A model generated the notes under the pieces. It searched no databases. It saw only the letters and a program-made list of their open reading frames with translations, and was not told the DNA's origin. From Chloroflexota bacterium (GTDB lineage: Bacteria > Chloroflexota > Dehalococcoidia > JACQTR01), in contig JACQTR010000074.1 in assembly GCA_016210705.1 (NCBI GenBank), positions 1-11,915 on the forward strand: a stretch of 11,915 bases of DNA, written 5' to 3'. Shown one piece after another: positions 1 to 6,784 of this stretch (the first letter of the stretch is position 1; each line of letters starts with the position of its first letter). Made by a program: the position numbers and the translations under genes.

Positions 1-49
1 GGTCTAGACCCTTAACGTCGATAGTTTTAATAGTTTTAGTTGCCTCCAT
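1..49 (-). CDS. DUF2249-like protein, N-terminal 16 codons only (truncated by window edge)
   Basis: On the minus strand an ATG at 49-47 opens a frame that runs off the window edge and reads MEATKTIKTIDVKGLD, with the next codon beginning with C. An AAGGAAG Shine-Dalgarno sequence lies about 8 bases upstream, and the gene starts 32 bases after the stop of the hemerythrin-like gene, so the two look like one operon. The ID-V-K-G-L-D start resembles the first strand of small DUF2249 (TusA-like fold) proteins, which often sit next to hemerythrin-like genes. A TusA sulfurtransferase would need a Cys codon (TGY) next, and the visible base excludes it. The family call rests on very few residues. Confidence 0.45.
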   Translation of the reverse strand, partial: MEATKTIKTIDVKGLD

Positions 50-81
50 CCTCGTCACTTCCTTTCCCTATTTTTAACCAG

Positions 82-867
82 TTACGTATTTCCGTTTCGC
101 CATTGTTGGCCGAACTCTTCCAGTTCTTTCTCGTTGAACAGGCTTTTGGCTATGGGCAAAAGAGATGCGTTCTCTTTTTCGATATGGCTGTTCAACAATT
201 TGCCGAAATGGCTGCCTGTCTTATAAAGCTCCGTAGCCACCACGGCTCGGTTATCGTCGTCACTCTTTTGCAGTGCGTCCAACTCTTTTTTCAGCCCAGC
301 GTGTGTTTGACGGATCTCGTCATGTTCGGCTAGCAATAGCACGGTTGGGCTTTTATCTTTTCCGATATGTTTCTCCACCAAGGGGAAAAGGACATCCTCT
401 TCCCGTTGAAGGTGCCGACTCAACTCGTTGTCGACGAACTCAAAAACGCCCGCCATATCGTTATAGGCACGCTCAATTGTCTGAATGGGCTGGTCACCAG
501 CGACGTTGGTGCTGGCTCTAAGGCAGAGGGTAGCGGCTCGCAATAAACTAATTTTGTTTAAAGCTTTATCGTGCTCTTGGCTGACGATATCGATGGGTGA
601 AGTCCCTTTCCTCTCGGCTGAAGGTTCTTTATTCTCGGGTTTGAGACTCTGATAGACCTCTGGCCCAACGCATTCCTCAGCGTAAGGACACCAATCGATG
701 CACGAGGGATTCTGGTCTCGGAATACCCTGGTCCCGCAGTTGGAACAAGGGTAACTAGGTTCATTAGTCCAAATCTCGACCTCTGTCCCACAATTAGGAC
801 AGCTAAAATATTCTGGCGTAGGATTCTTTATAGCTCGAGAACCGGGACACGATATTTTAGAGTTCAT
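82..867 (-). CDS. Zinc-ribbon / hemerythrin-like domain protein
   Basis: 261 residues starting at the ATG at 867, chosen because GAGAGGTG lies 5 bases upstream. An in-frame ATG at 915 would add 16 residues but has no ribosome site. Residues 1-66 form a Cys-rich module with Cys at 7, 23, 26, 41, 44, 56, 60 and 66; the CPNC and CSNC pairs suggest a zinc ribbon or rubredoxin-like knuckle. Residues about 90-250 are a hemerythrin HHE-type four-helix bundle, with candidate iron ligands in EHD (H99), HLQREE (H152, E156), EHDEIR (H182) and HIEKEN (H228, E231). Such proteins bind a di-iron centre and are tied to O2, NO or iron handling. The exact role is unknown. There is no signal peptide, so it is probably cytoplasmic. 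It leads a likely operon with the DUF2249-like gene downstream. Confidence 0.85.
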   Translation of the reverse strand: MNSKISCPGSRAIKNPTPEYFSCPNCGTEVEIWTNEPSYPCSNCGTRVFRDQNPSCIDWCPYAEECVGPEVYQSLKPENKEPSAERKGTSPIDIVSQEHDKALNKISLLRAATLCLRASTNVAGDQPIQTIERAYNDMAGVFEFVDNELSRHLQREEDVLFPLVEKHIGKDKSPTVLLLAEHDEIRQTHAGLKKELDALQKSDDDNRAVVATELYKTGSHFGKLLNSHIEKENASLLPIAKSLFNEKELEEFGQQWRNGNT

Positions 868-914
868 AGTTTCACCTCTCGTGAAGCAGATTATCAGCTT
901 ATCTTTTTGTTTCA

Positions 915-930
915 TACGACTTTTGTCTCA
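915..930 (-). promoter_or_regulatory. Possible CRP/FNR-type site C, upstream of the hemerythrin-like gene
   Basis: Read on the minus strand this is TGAGA-N6-TCGTA, within TTGAGAC-AAAA-GTC. It matches sites A and B (6158-6173 and 6086-6101) in the form TTGwGAC-N4-GTC; the ten bases GACTTTTGTC are identical to part of site B. The dyad centre (922.5) lies about 40 bases upstream of the start predicted from a GATAAT -10 box at 895-890. The second half-site is weak, so this is the least secure of the three. Confidence 0.4.
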
Positions 931-968
931 AAAGATTTCTCAATAGCTATAGTCTCGAATGAGCGTGA

Positions 969-1004
969 AAATTCATACCAAAAATATAGCAAATTCATAC
1001 CAAA
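969..1004. repeat. Tandem 14-bp direct repeats, possible operator
   Basis: AAATTCATACCAAA occurs at 969-982 and again at 991-1004, so equivalent bases are 22 apart, about two helical turns. The second copy continues into a dyad, ATACC-AAA-GGTAT (996-1008). The repeats lie in the 284-base region between the hemerythrin-like gene and the secreted-protein gene, about 150 bases upstream of the latter's ATG. Repeats in phase on one DNA face are typical of binding sites for a dimeric regulator. No regulator is identifiable. Confidence 0.4.
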
Positions 1005-1134
1005 GGTATACCCCATCGGCTAACTGAAAGTATATATTTGGACATACTAATCGATACTTAATTCTAAAGGTACTAGGCTATGGGATAAGTCGCAGAATTC
1101 CTTCGAAAGAGGAGTGCTTGTGCGGCGAAGTAGC

Positions 1135-1145
1135 AAGGAGGGAGG
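1135..1145 (+). promoter_or_regulatory. Strong ribosome binding site for the secreted protein
   Basis: AAGGAGGGAGG, six bases before the ATG at 1152, fixes the start and predicts efficient translation. Between about 1010 and 1130 a TTGGAC at 1038-1043 could be a -35 box, but no good -10 lies at the right distance, so I do not call a promoter. Confidence 0.75.
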
Positions 1146-1151
1146 AATACA

Positions 1152-3218
1152 ATGGCACGATCTAGGTTCTTATCTTATCAATGGATCAGCAGATTAGCTG
1201 TTTTGTGTTTTGTGCTAATGTTTGCGCTGACGACAGGTCTAGCAGCTTTAGCGGCAGGCCCGAGCGTTTGGACAGACAAACCAGACTATGTCCCCGAAGA
1301 GACTGTCACCATCTACGGAGCAGGCTTCGCTCCAGGCCCAATCACATTGACGGTGACTCGACCTGACGGGCGCGCGGATAGCGTCCCTGGCGTATCAGCC
1401 GATAGTGCGGGTAACTTCAAGGCGGCTTATCAGCTTGATGGCATCGCGGGAACGTACACGGTGGCGGCTACAGATTTCGCGGGGCAGACGGCACAGACGA
1501 CGTTTACCGACGGGAACGTGAGCACATCTGCCATCCCTTCCTCAGTAACTGTTACTTCAGGTGGCACCAGTGCATCGTTCACTATTAGAGGTACGGTAAC
1601 AGGATCAGTGGGAACGGGACGGTCTTACAGCGTGAATACCGTCTACAGTATCTCTAGTGGGGTGTGCACAGGTTCATCTTCGGTTTCCGTGGCTGTATCT
1701 CCCCAAGGTGGAGGCAGTCCCACCAACTATGACACTTCAGCAACTGTTTCGGCGGAGTCTGGGCAGTCTGCTGGTACTTTTAGCTGCACATTGACACCCA
1801 CCATCAATTCAGGCGGCAGCGGGGCCGCACTCGCTGTGGGAACTGTTGGTACCCTTACTGTAACGGTGAATGTCTCTAATACGGCTCCTGTGCTAGGGGC
1901 CATAGGCGACCAGACGGTAGATGAGGGTGCGGTGTTGAGCTTCACGGCCAGTGCTGTGGATGCCGACATCCCGGCCAACACCTTAACCTACAGTTTAGTA
2001 GGAGCGCCGGCTGGGGCGAGCATCAATGGGAGCACTGGGGTATTTAGTTGGACACCAACTGATAATGGTTCTTTCACCTTTACGGTGAAGGTTTGTGACA
2101 ATGGCAGCCCGGTGCTTTGTGATGAGGAAGCGATCACGGTTACGGTGAACAATGTGGCGCCAACGGTGGGCGGGCTGAGTCTCAGCGCCTCTTCAATCAA
2201 TGAGAACGGTTCGGTTACGCTCACCGTATCTTGTACCGATCAAGGCACGGCCGATACTTGGACCGCCTTGGTTAGCTGGGGCGATGGAAGCCCGGCTCAA
2301 AATCTAGACGTAACCTGCAATTTAGGTACCTTTACAGTTGACCATCAGTATTTGGATGACAATCCAACAGGCACGTCTTCGGATTTCAACACCATCACCG
2401 TGACGGTAACCGACGATGATGGTGGGAGTAATTGGGGAAGCATGAACGTTACAGTCAACAACGTTGCTCCGGCCATAATCGATGGTATTGTACCCACAGA
2501 TCCCATGGCCGTAGGCACGACGGCGAGCGTGACCGTATACTTCACCGACGTTGGCATCGCTGACACGCATACTTGCTTGTTCTCCTGGGATGACGGCAAG
2601 TCGTCCTCTGGCGCAGTAGCTGAGTCTAGTGGCAGTGGCTCCTGCACGGGCGTCCATACTTACGCGGCGGCAGGCGTATACACTGTTAACGTTAGAGTGA
2701 CTGACGACGATACGGGCTGGTCATCATGGTTCACCTACACCCAGTTTATCGTAGTCTACGATCCGAGTGCCGGCTTCGTGACCGGCGGCGGCTGGATTAA
2801 TTCGCAGGCTGGCGCTTACTTTGCTGACCTTGCCTTGACCGGAAAGGCAAGCTTTGGCTTCGTGTCCAAGTACCAGAAGGGTGCTTCTATTCCCACCGGC
2901 GAGACCGAATTCCAGTTCAGGGCGGGCAATCTGAACTTCCATAGCAGTTCTTATGAGTGGCTCGTCGTTTCTGGCGCTAAGGCGCAGTATAAGGGCGTGG
3001 GTACCATAAATGGCGCAGGTAACTATGGTTTCCTTTTGACAGCCACTGACGGGCAAGTGAGCGGCGGTGGTGGTGTGGACAAGTTCCGCATTAAGATTTG
3101 GAATAAGGACACGAACACGATCGTCTATGACAACGCGCAAGGCTCAGACGATGTTGACTCGTCTCCTCAGCAGGCTATTGCTGAAGGTAGCATAGTTATC
3201 CACACTGGCAAAAAATAG
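1152..3218 (+). CDS. Secreted multidomain Ig/PKD protein with post-COAP-1-like C-terminal domain
   Basis: 688 residues. A signal peptide (basic start, hydrophobic 15-33, cleavage near ALAA-GP at 35) sends it outside the cell. Visible modules are an Ig-like domain at 37-121; a Ser/Thr/Gly-rich beta region at 122-242; a cadherin/He_PIG-like domain at 244-334; two PKD-like domains at 336-436 and 438-537, carrying SWGDG and SWDDG; and a C-terminal domain at about 541-688 with FVTGGGWI, LTGKASFGFVSKY and GGGGVDKFRIKIW, which I recognise as the post-COAP-1 type. After the signal peptide the eight Cys fall in close pairs (172/212, 315/323, 361/389, 475/498). There is no LPXTG motif, C-terminal membrane helix or catalytic motif. 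Adhesion or cell-surface structure is inferred from family. It is monocistronic between a divergent gene and a convergent operon. Confidence 0.85.
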   Translation: MARSRFLSYQWISRLAVLCFVLMFALTTGLAALAAGPSVWTDKPDYVPEETVTIYGAGFAPGPITLTVTRPDGRADSVPGVSADSAGNFKAAYQLDGIAGTYTVAATDFAGQTAQTTFTDGNVSTSAIPSSVTVTSGGTSASFTIRGTVTGSVGTGRSYSVNTVYSISSGVCTGSSSVSVAVSPQGGGSPTNYDTSATVSAESGQSAGTFSCTLTPTINSGGSGAALAVGTVGTLTVTVNVSNTAPVLGAIGDQTVDEGAVLSFTASAVDADIPANTLTYSLVGAPAGASINGSTGVFSWTPTDNGSFTFTVKVCDNGSPVLCDEEAITVTVNNVAPTVGGLSLSASSINENGSVTLTVSCTDQGTADTWTALVSWGDGSPAQNLDVTCNLGTFTVDHQYLDDNPTGTSSDFNTITVTVTDDDGGSNWGSMNVTVNNVAPAIIDGIVPTDPMAVGTTASVTVYFTDVGIADTHTCLFSWDDGKSSSGAVAESSGSGSCTGVHTYAAAGVYTVNVRVTDDDTGWSSWFTYTQFIVVYDPSAGFVTGGGWINSQAGAYFADLALTGKASFGFVSKYQKGASIPTGETEFQFRAGNLNFHSSSYEWLVVSGAKAQYKGVGTINGAGNYGFLLTATDGQVSGGGGVDKFRIKIWNKDTNTIVYDNAQGSDDVDSSPQQAIAEGSIVIHTGKK

Positions 3219-3240
3219 CTGTCATAGAACACACTGACAA

Positions 3241-3271
3241 CATTAGGGCGGCTTATTAAGCCGCCCTAATG
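3241..3271. terminator. Strong hairpin between convergent transcription units
   Basis: CATTAGGGCGGCTT (3241-3254) and its perfect complement AAGCCGCCCTAATG (3258-3271) flank a 3-base loop, giving a 14-bp GC-rich stem. It lies 22 bases after the secreted-protein stop and 23 bases after the stop of the minus-strand iron-sulfur gene, where a bidirectional terminator is expected. No T-run follows on either strand, so termination would be non-canonical, or the hairpin may mainly protect 3' ends. Confidence 0.65.
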
Positions 3272-3294
3272 TGACGCTCTTCTGAAGTCTTTGG

Positions 3295-3846
3295 TCAGTC
3301 TTTTCTCAGTGCCTTAATCAACAAAGAGGGCTGGGTTCGAGCGGGATCAGGGTAGCCCTCGGCCCAGGCTGATGCCTTACGATATCTCTTCTTGAGGCTA
3401 TCTAAAGGCCCGGCGTCTAAGGCTCGCTGAGGGCAGGCCTCGACGCACACGGGCGGCATCCCTCTGGCCGTCCTTTCGAAACAAAAGTTGCACATCTCCA
3501 TTTTACCCCCATCCTCTCTGAACTGCGGGGCTTGGTAGGGGCAGGCGTAAAGACACGCCTGGCAATTAGGTATGCAAAGGTTCTGATTTACCACTACAAT
3601 GCCGTCTTCTTGTCTTTTATAAATGGCTTGGGTGGGGCACGCCGGAATGCAGGCTGGCTGGGCACAATGAAAACAATTGAAGCCCGAAAAGATTACCTTG
3701 ACCGAGGGGAAAGCCCCTTGCTCCAATGTTATCATTCGCCGCCAAGCGGCCAAGCCAGGAGGGACATCGTTCCAATCTTTGCAAGCCACCGAGCAGGTGT
3801 GGCATCCGATACATCGAGACTGATCGTAATAGAACCCTAATTGCAT
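3295..3846 (-). CDS. DmsB-like electron-transfer subunit with four [4Fe-4S] clusters
   Basis: 183 residues, the iron-sulfur partner of the molybdoenzyme encoded just upstream. Sixteen Cys make four groups: 12/15/18/22, 58/61/66/70, 91/95/98/102 and 119/122/134/138. This is the ferredoxin arrangement of DmsB, PhsB and NrfC subunits, which pass electrons between the catalytic subunit and an acceptor or donor. The third group reads C-x3-C-x2-C-x3-C, one residue longer than the usual C-x2-C start. AGGAGG lies 8 bases before the ATG and overlaps the TAG of the catalytic gene, so the pair is translationally close. No NrfD/DmsC-type membrane subunit follows; the operon ends at the hairpin at 3241. 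No signal peptide is present. Confidence 0.9.
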   Translation of the reverse strand: MQLGFYYDQSRCIGCHTCSVACKDWNDVPPGLAAWRRMITLEQGAFPSVKVIFSGFNCFHCAQPACIPACPTQAIYKRQEDGIVVVNQNLCIPNCQACLYACPYQAPQFREDGGKMEMCNFCFERTARGMPPVCVEACPQRALDAGPLDSLKKRYRKASAWAEGYPDPARTQPSLLIKALRKD

Positions 3847-3858
3847 ATCTTGTACCTC

Positions 3859-5979
3859 CTAGGCCTTCATCGCCTCAACCAAGCAGGAGTGAGTAGTGCC
3901 CCCGTCACCTATCGGGGTGTCCTCGTCCCGAGTGAGGACATTGACTGAGCCTCCCCAATCGACACCCAGTTCGTCGGGTTTATACCACATGCCGTGGTCA
4001 ATGCTTACTACGCCTGGCATAATTCGTTGGGTTACCTTGGCCTTGATCATCAGGGTGCCGCGTTCGTTGAACAGCCGTACCCAGTCTCCGTTTTGGATTT
4101 CTCGAGGCTTGGCATCGACTGGATTAATCCACATGGCATGGGGCTCCACCTCTTGAATCCAAGGGATATTGGCATATACGGAGAGGGCGGTACGTTTACC
4201 GTGGGTGGTGAGAAGCTGAAGGGGATAATGAACTCGAAGAGGATCGTTCCTTCCTTCCCAAGGCTCGATATACTTGGGGATGGGGGGAATTGTGTCGGGC
4301 CTATTCATATCGGCCAAACGTTGGGAGTAGATCTCGATTTTTCCAGAAGGGGTGCGGAAGGGATTGTGTACTGGGTCAGAGATCTGGGCTTTAAAAGCAA
4401 TATAGGGCTCGTGTCGGAAATGGTGAACCCCGTTCTGCTTGAACTCTTTATAGTCGATCTCGGTATTCTCTACCAAGCTCTTGAGCCACTCATCTTCCGA
4501 GTGGTCGTTGTAATTGGTGATGCCGATACGTGGAGCAAGCTCGGAAAAGATCTCCATATCCGACTTGCATTCATCCATGGGGGCGATGGCTTGCTTACAG
4601 AAGATGGCGGAGTGGCCCATCCCCCAGATACCGCAGATATCGTTCCTCTCCAGATGGGTAGTGACGGGTATGAGTATATCGGCGAAGCGGGCGGTGGGCG
4701 TGAGAAACTGTTCGTGGCAAACTATAAACTCTACCTTTTTCAGGGCCTCCACCCCCTTATTTATGTTCGGCCTTTGCATAAAGAAGTTGCTGCCACAAAC
4801 GTAAATCAGTTTGATATCGCTAGGATAGCCACCCGCTTTGCCCAAGAGGACGGCTTCAGCCCATTTAGAAGTGGGTATGGTCTTTTCTAAGGGGTTAGTG
4901 ACCCGAGGCATGGCGTTCAGTCCTATTCGAGTGCCCCATTCCCCCGCCGGGCCTCCTCCGCTGACGCCGATGTTTCCGGTCATGGCGGCGAGAGTTATGG
5001 CGGTGCGGAAGCACTGCTCTCCGTAAGCAGTGCGTTGCATGCCTAAGCCAGGGAGGAGAGCCGCCGGTTTGAGGGTGGCATAGCGGCGGGCCAGGCTTTC
5101 AATGGTAGAGGCGGGAACTCCAGTAATAGTCTCGGCCCAGTGTGGGGTTTTGGATATACCATCCTCCTTCCCTGTTACGTAATCCCTAAATTTCTCGAAC
5201 CCTATCGTGTATTTATCTAAGAAGGTTTGGTCGTGTAGTCCCTCTTTCAGCATCACGTAAGCCATGGCTACCATCATAGCGGAGTCGGTGCCAGGATAGA
5301 TGGGGATCCATTCCTCGGCGAGAATGGCGGTATCAGTATAACGGGGGTCAACGATGGTGATGGGGATTCCTTTCTCCCGGGCTTGGGTTAGGACCCAGGT
5401 GGTATTGGTGCCGTAGACCATCTCCGCCGAGTTCCAAGCCCAGAGGATAATAAAGCGAGAGTTGAGCAAATCCTCGATTTCGTTGGCGGCTATGCCCGTG
5501 CCGTAGGTGAAGCGGGTGGCATCGCTAGCGCCCTGGTTCGACATGCTGCCGTGGCGGCTGGTATAGCCTCCGAACTGGCCGAGAAGCCGGTTCAGCCAGA
5601 GCCCCGTGGAATGCAAAAGGGAAAGGCTCCCCGGCCCCGTGCAGCTAAGGATGGCTTCTGGGCCGTAAGTTTTTTTAATACGTAGCATCTCTGAGGCCAC
5701 CGTGTCCAAGGCCTCATCCCAGGTGATGCGCTCAAATTGGCCTTCGCCACGCTCTCCAGTTCTACGCATAGGATATTTGAGGCGGTCGGAGGCATAAACT
5801 CTTTGCCGGTAGGCCCGTCCTCTCAGGCATGCTCTGAGTTGAGGCTCTTCACCGTCATCAGTGGTGATGGCAACGATTTGCTCATCTTTGACCCAGGCCT
5901 TAAGGATACATTTTCCCCCGCAATCGTGGGGGCACCCGGTAGTGATAATCTGGACCCCTTCACCTATTTTTGTCGCCAT
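3859..5979 (-). CDS. Molybdopterin oxidoreductase catalytic subunit, DMSO reductase family (DmsA-like)
   Basis: 706 residues from the ATG at 5979, which has AGAGGAGG five bases upstream. An ATG at 6051 would add 24 residues without a ribosome site. The N-terminal [4Fe-4S] motif is C16-x3-C20-x3-C24-x26-C51, followed by RACLRGR and DRLKYPMRR, close to E. coli DmsA. TIVDPRYTDTA (208-218), EEWIPIYPGTD and GMQRTAYGEQ match bis-MGD-binding segments, and the C-terminal dinucleotide-binding domain (about 580-706) is complete. Aligning GGY...GSMSNQG with DmsA places Ser147 as the probable Mo ligand. There is no twin-arginine signal in either start version, so the enzyme is predicted to be cytoplasmic, unlike exported DmsA. 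Substrate cannot be told from sequence; S- or N-oxide reduction or a reverse oxidation are possible. It is transcribed with its iron-sulfur subunit. Confidence 0.88.
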   Translation of the reverse strand: MATKIGEGVQIITTGCPHDCGGKCILKAWVKDEQIVAITTDDGEEPQLRACLRGRAYRQRVYASDRLKYPMRRTGERGEGQFERITWDEALDTVASEMLRIKKTYGPEAILSCTGPGSLSLLHSTGLWLNRLLGQFGGYTSRHGSMSNQGASDATRFTYGTGIAANEIEDLLNSRFIILWAWNSAEMVYGTNTTWVLTQAREKGIPITIVDPRYTDTAILAEEWIPIYPGTDSAMMVAMAYVMLKEGLHDQTFLDKYTIGFEKFRDYVTGKEDGISKTPHWAETITGVPASTIESLARRYATLKPAALLPGLGMQRTAYGEQCFRTAITLAAMTGNIGVSGGGPAGEWGTRIGLNAMPRVTNPLEKTIPTSKWAEAVLLGKAGGYPSDIKLIYVCGSNFFMQRPNINKGVEALKKVEFIVCHEQFLTPTARFADILIPVTTHLERNDICGIWGMGHSAIFCKQAIAPMDECKSDMEIFSELAPRIGITNYNDHSEDEWLKSLVENTEIDYKEFKQNGVHHFRHEPYIAFKAQISDPVHNPFRTPSGKIEIYSQRLADMNRPDTIPPIPKYIEPWEGRNDPLRVHYPLQLLTTHGKRTALSVYANIPWIQEVEPHAMWINPVDAKPREIQNGDWVRLFNERGTLMIKAKVTQRIMPGVVSIDHGMWYKPDELGVDWGGSVNVLTRDEDTPIGDGGTTHSCLVEAMKA

Positions 5980-6059
5980 CTTATCCTCCTCTGTTGCCTT
6001 ATGCGAAAAGAACTGGCCACTAGGAAACACGAAGCGAAACATGGTGTCCATCGGCCTCG

Positions 6060-6065
6060 AATATA
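6060..6065 (-). promoter_or_regulatory. Candidate -10 box for the molybdoenzyme operon
   Basis: TATATT on the minus strand, one mismatch from TATAAT, 28.5 bases from the centre of site B, with no good -35 box. That pattern fits an activator-dependent promoter starting near 6053. A competing promoter, ATGACA (6110-6105) with a 17-base spacer and TAGTAT (6087-6082), is also possible. It would place site B inside the promoter, where binding would repress. Confidence 0.4.
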
Positions 6066-6085
6066 GCTACTTTTGCCAACAATAC

Positions 6086-6101
6086 TAGGACAAAAGTCAC
6101 A
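6086..6101 (-). promoter_or_regulatory. CRP/FNR-type site B, facing the molybdoenzyme operon
   Basis: On the minus strand this reads TGTGA-N6-TCCTA within AATTGTGAC-TTTT-GTCC. The first half is a perfect CRP-type half-site and the second is degenerate. It shares AATTGTGAC with site A in inverted orientation, and its centre (6093.5) is about 40-41 bases upstream of the start predicted from the -10 at 6065-6060. Confidence 0.5.
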
Positions 6102-6157
6102 ATTTGTCATCTCTTAAGAGCTAAAAAGCACAGTAAATAGTGATAGTTTATGCGAAT

Positions 6158-6173
6158 TGTGACATAAGTCATT
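6158..6173 (+). promoter_or_regulatory. CRP/FNR-type site A, facing the nitroreductase operon
   Basis: TGTGA-N6-TCATT, with an inner perfect dyad TGAC-ATAA-GTCA at 6160-6171. The centre is 6165.5, which is -41.5 relative to the start predicted from the -10 box at 6195-6200. This is the class II position used by CRP/FNR-family activators, where the site overlaps the -35 region. Confidence 0.55.
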
Positions 6174-6200
6174 GTACATAGTGTCAATGCGAAATATGAT
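6172..6200 (+). promoter_or_regulatory. Promoter of the nitroreductase-PAS operon
   Basis: TATGAT at 6195-6200 is a one-mismatch -10 box. TTGTAC at 6172-6177, 17 bases upstream, is a poor -35 box overlapped by site A. Transcription would begin near 6207, leaving a leader of about 50 bases. Confidence 0.55.
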
Positions 6201-6256
6201 AGGGCGAATTTACACCACTGGGACGAGAACTGTCCTATTGTCGAGGAGGTTTGGAA

Positions 6257-6784
6257 TTGGATTTGTTGGAAGGGCTCCAGACGCGCCGCAGCATTAAGGG
6301 TTTCTCTAGTGAGCCGTTGGCGCGCGACACATTATTAGAATTGGTGGAGCTTGCCCGTTATACGCCTTCTGGGGGGAACAAAAACCCTTGGCAGTTCATT
6401 TTGGTCACTGAGAAAGAGACCATAGAAAGATTGAGCCAAACTCATCCTTATTGTCGCTGGCTGGCCTCGGCTCAATGGGCTATAGCCATAGTAGTGAATC
6501 CCAACATGACCAGATACTGGCTGGAGGATTGTTGTTTGGCGGCTTACACCATCTGGTTAGCGGCCACAGCTCGAGATATTGGCGTGGCCTGGGCAGCCAT
6601 GCATCAGTCAGACAGCGCTGAGGAGAGCGAGCACCGTCAGGGCCTAGTTCGTCAGCTTCTTGACATACCGGAGAGATATAAAGTGCCTATTGTGCTGGGC
6701 CTCGGTCATCCGGAAAAGGCGCCTGGGCCTCGACAATTAGTACCTTTAGAAAAAATAATCTTTTGGGAGAGTTATACAGCATGA
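6257..6784 (+). CDS. Nitroreductase-family flavoprotein
   Basis: 175 residues from a TTG at 6257, chosen because AGGAGG at 6244-6249 is 7 bases away. A TTG at 6251 in the same frame is one base from that site and less likely. Family features are the RRSIKGF phosphate-binding start (10-16), PSGGNKNPWQF (38-47), the helix EDCCLAAYTIWLAATARDIG (90-109) and the closing VLGLGHPEKAP (147-156), which together make the FMN site of NfsB/NADH-oxidase-like dimers. These enzymes use NAD(P)H or ferredoxin-level electrons to reduce nitro groups, quinones or other acceptors; the substrate is unknown. The protein is short and lacks an N-terminal ferredoxin domain. Its stop overlaps the start of the PAS gene (ATGA), so the two are probably translated together. 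Confidence 0.85.
   Translation: MDLLEGLQTRRSIKGFSSEPLARDTLLELVELARYTPSGGNKNPWQFILVTEKETIERLSQTHPYCRWLASAQWAIAIVVNPNMTRYWLEDCCLAAYTIWLAATARDIGVAWAAMHQSDSAEESEHRQGLVRQLLDIPERYKVPIVLGLGHPEKAPGPRQLVPLEKIIFWESYTA

Noticed and set aside
2322..3140. Several minus-strand frames of 100-138 codons
   Set aside because: They lie opposite the secreted Ig/PKD protein, whose low-complexity beta repeats leave reverse frames open by composition.
3994..4890. 298-codon open frame on the plus strand
   Set aside because: It is antisense to the molybdopterin oxidoreductase, whose family motifs are unmistakable; the frame has no ribosome site or recognisable domain.
6111..6120. Palindrome CTCTTAAGAG in the divergent promoter region
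   Set aside because: Ten bases, single copy, not centred between sites A and B; no support for function.
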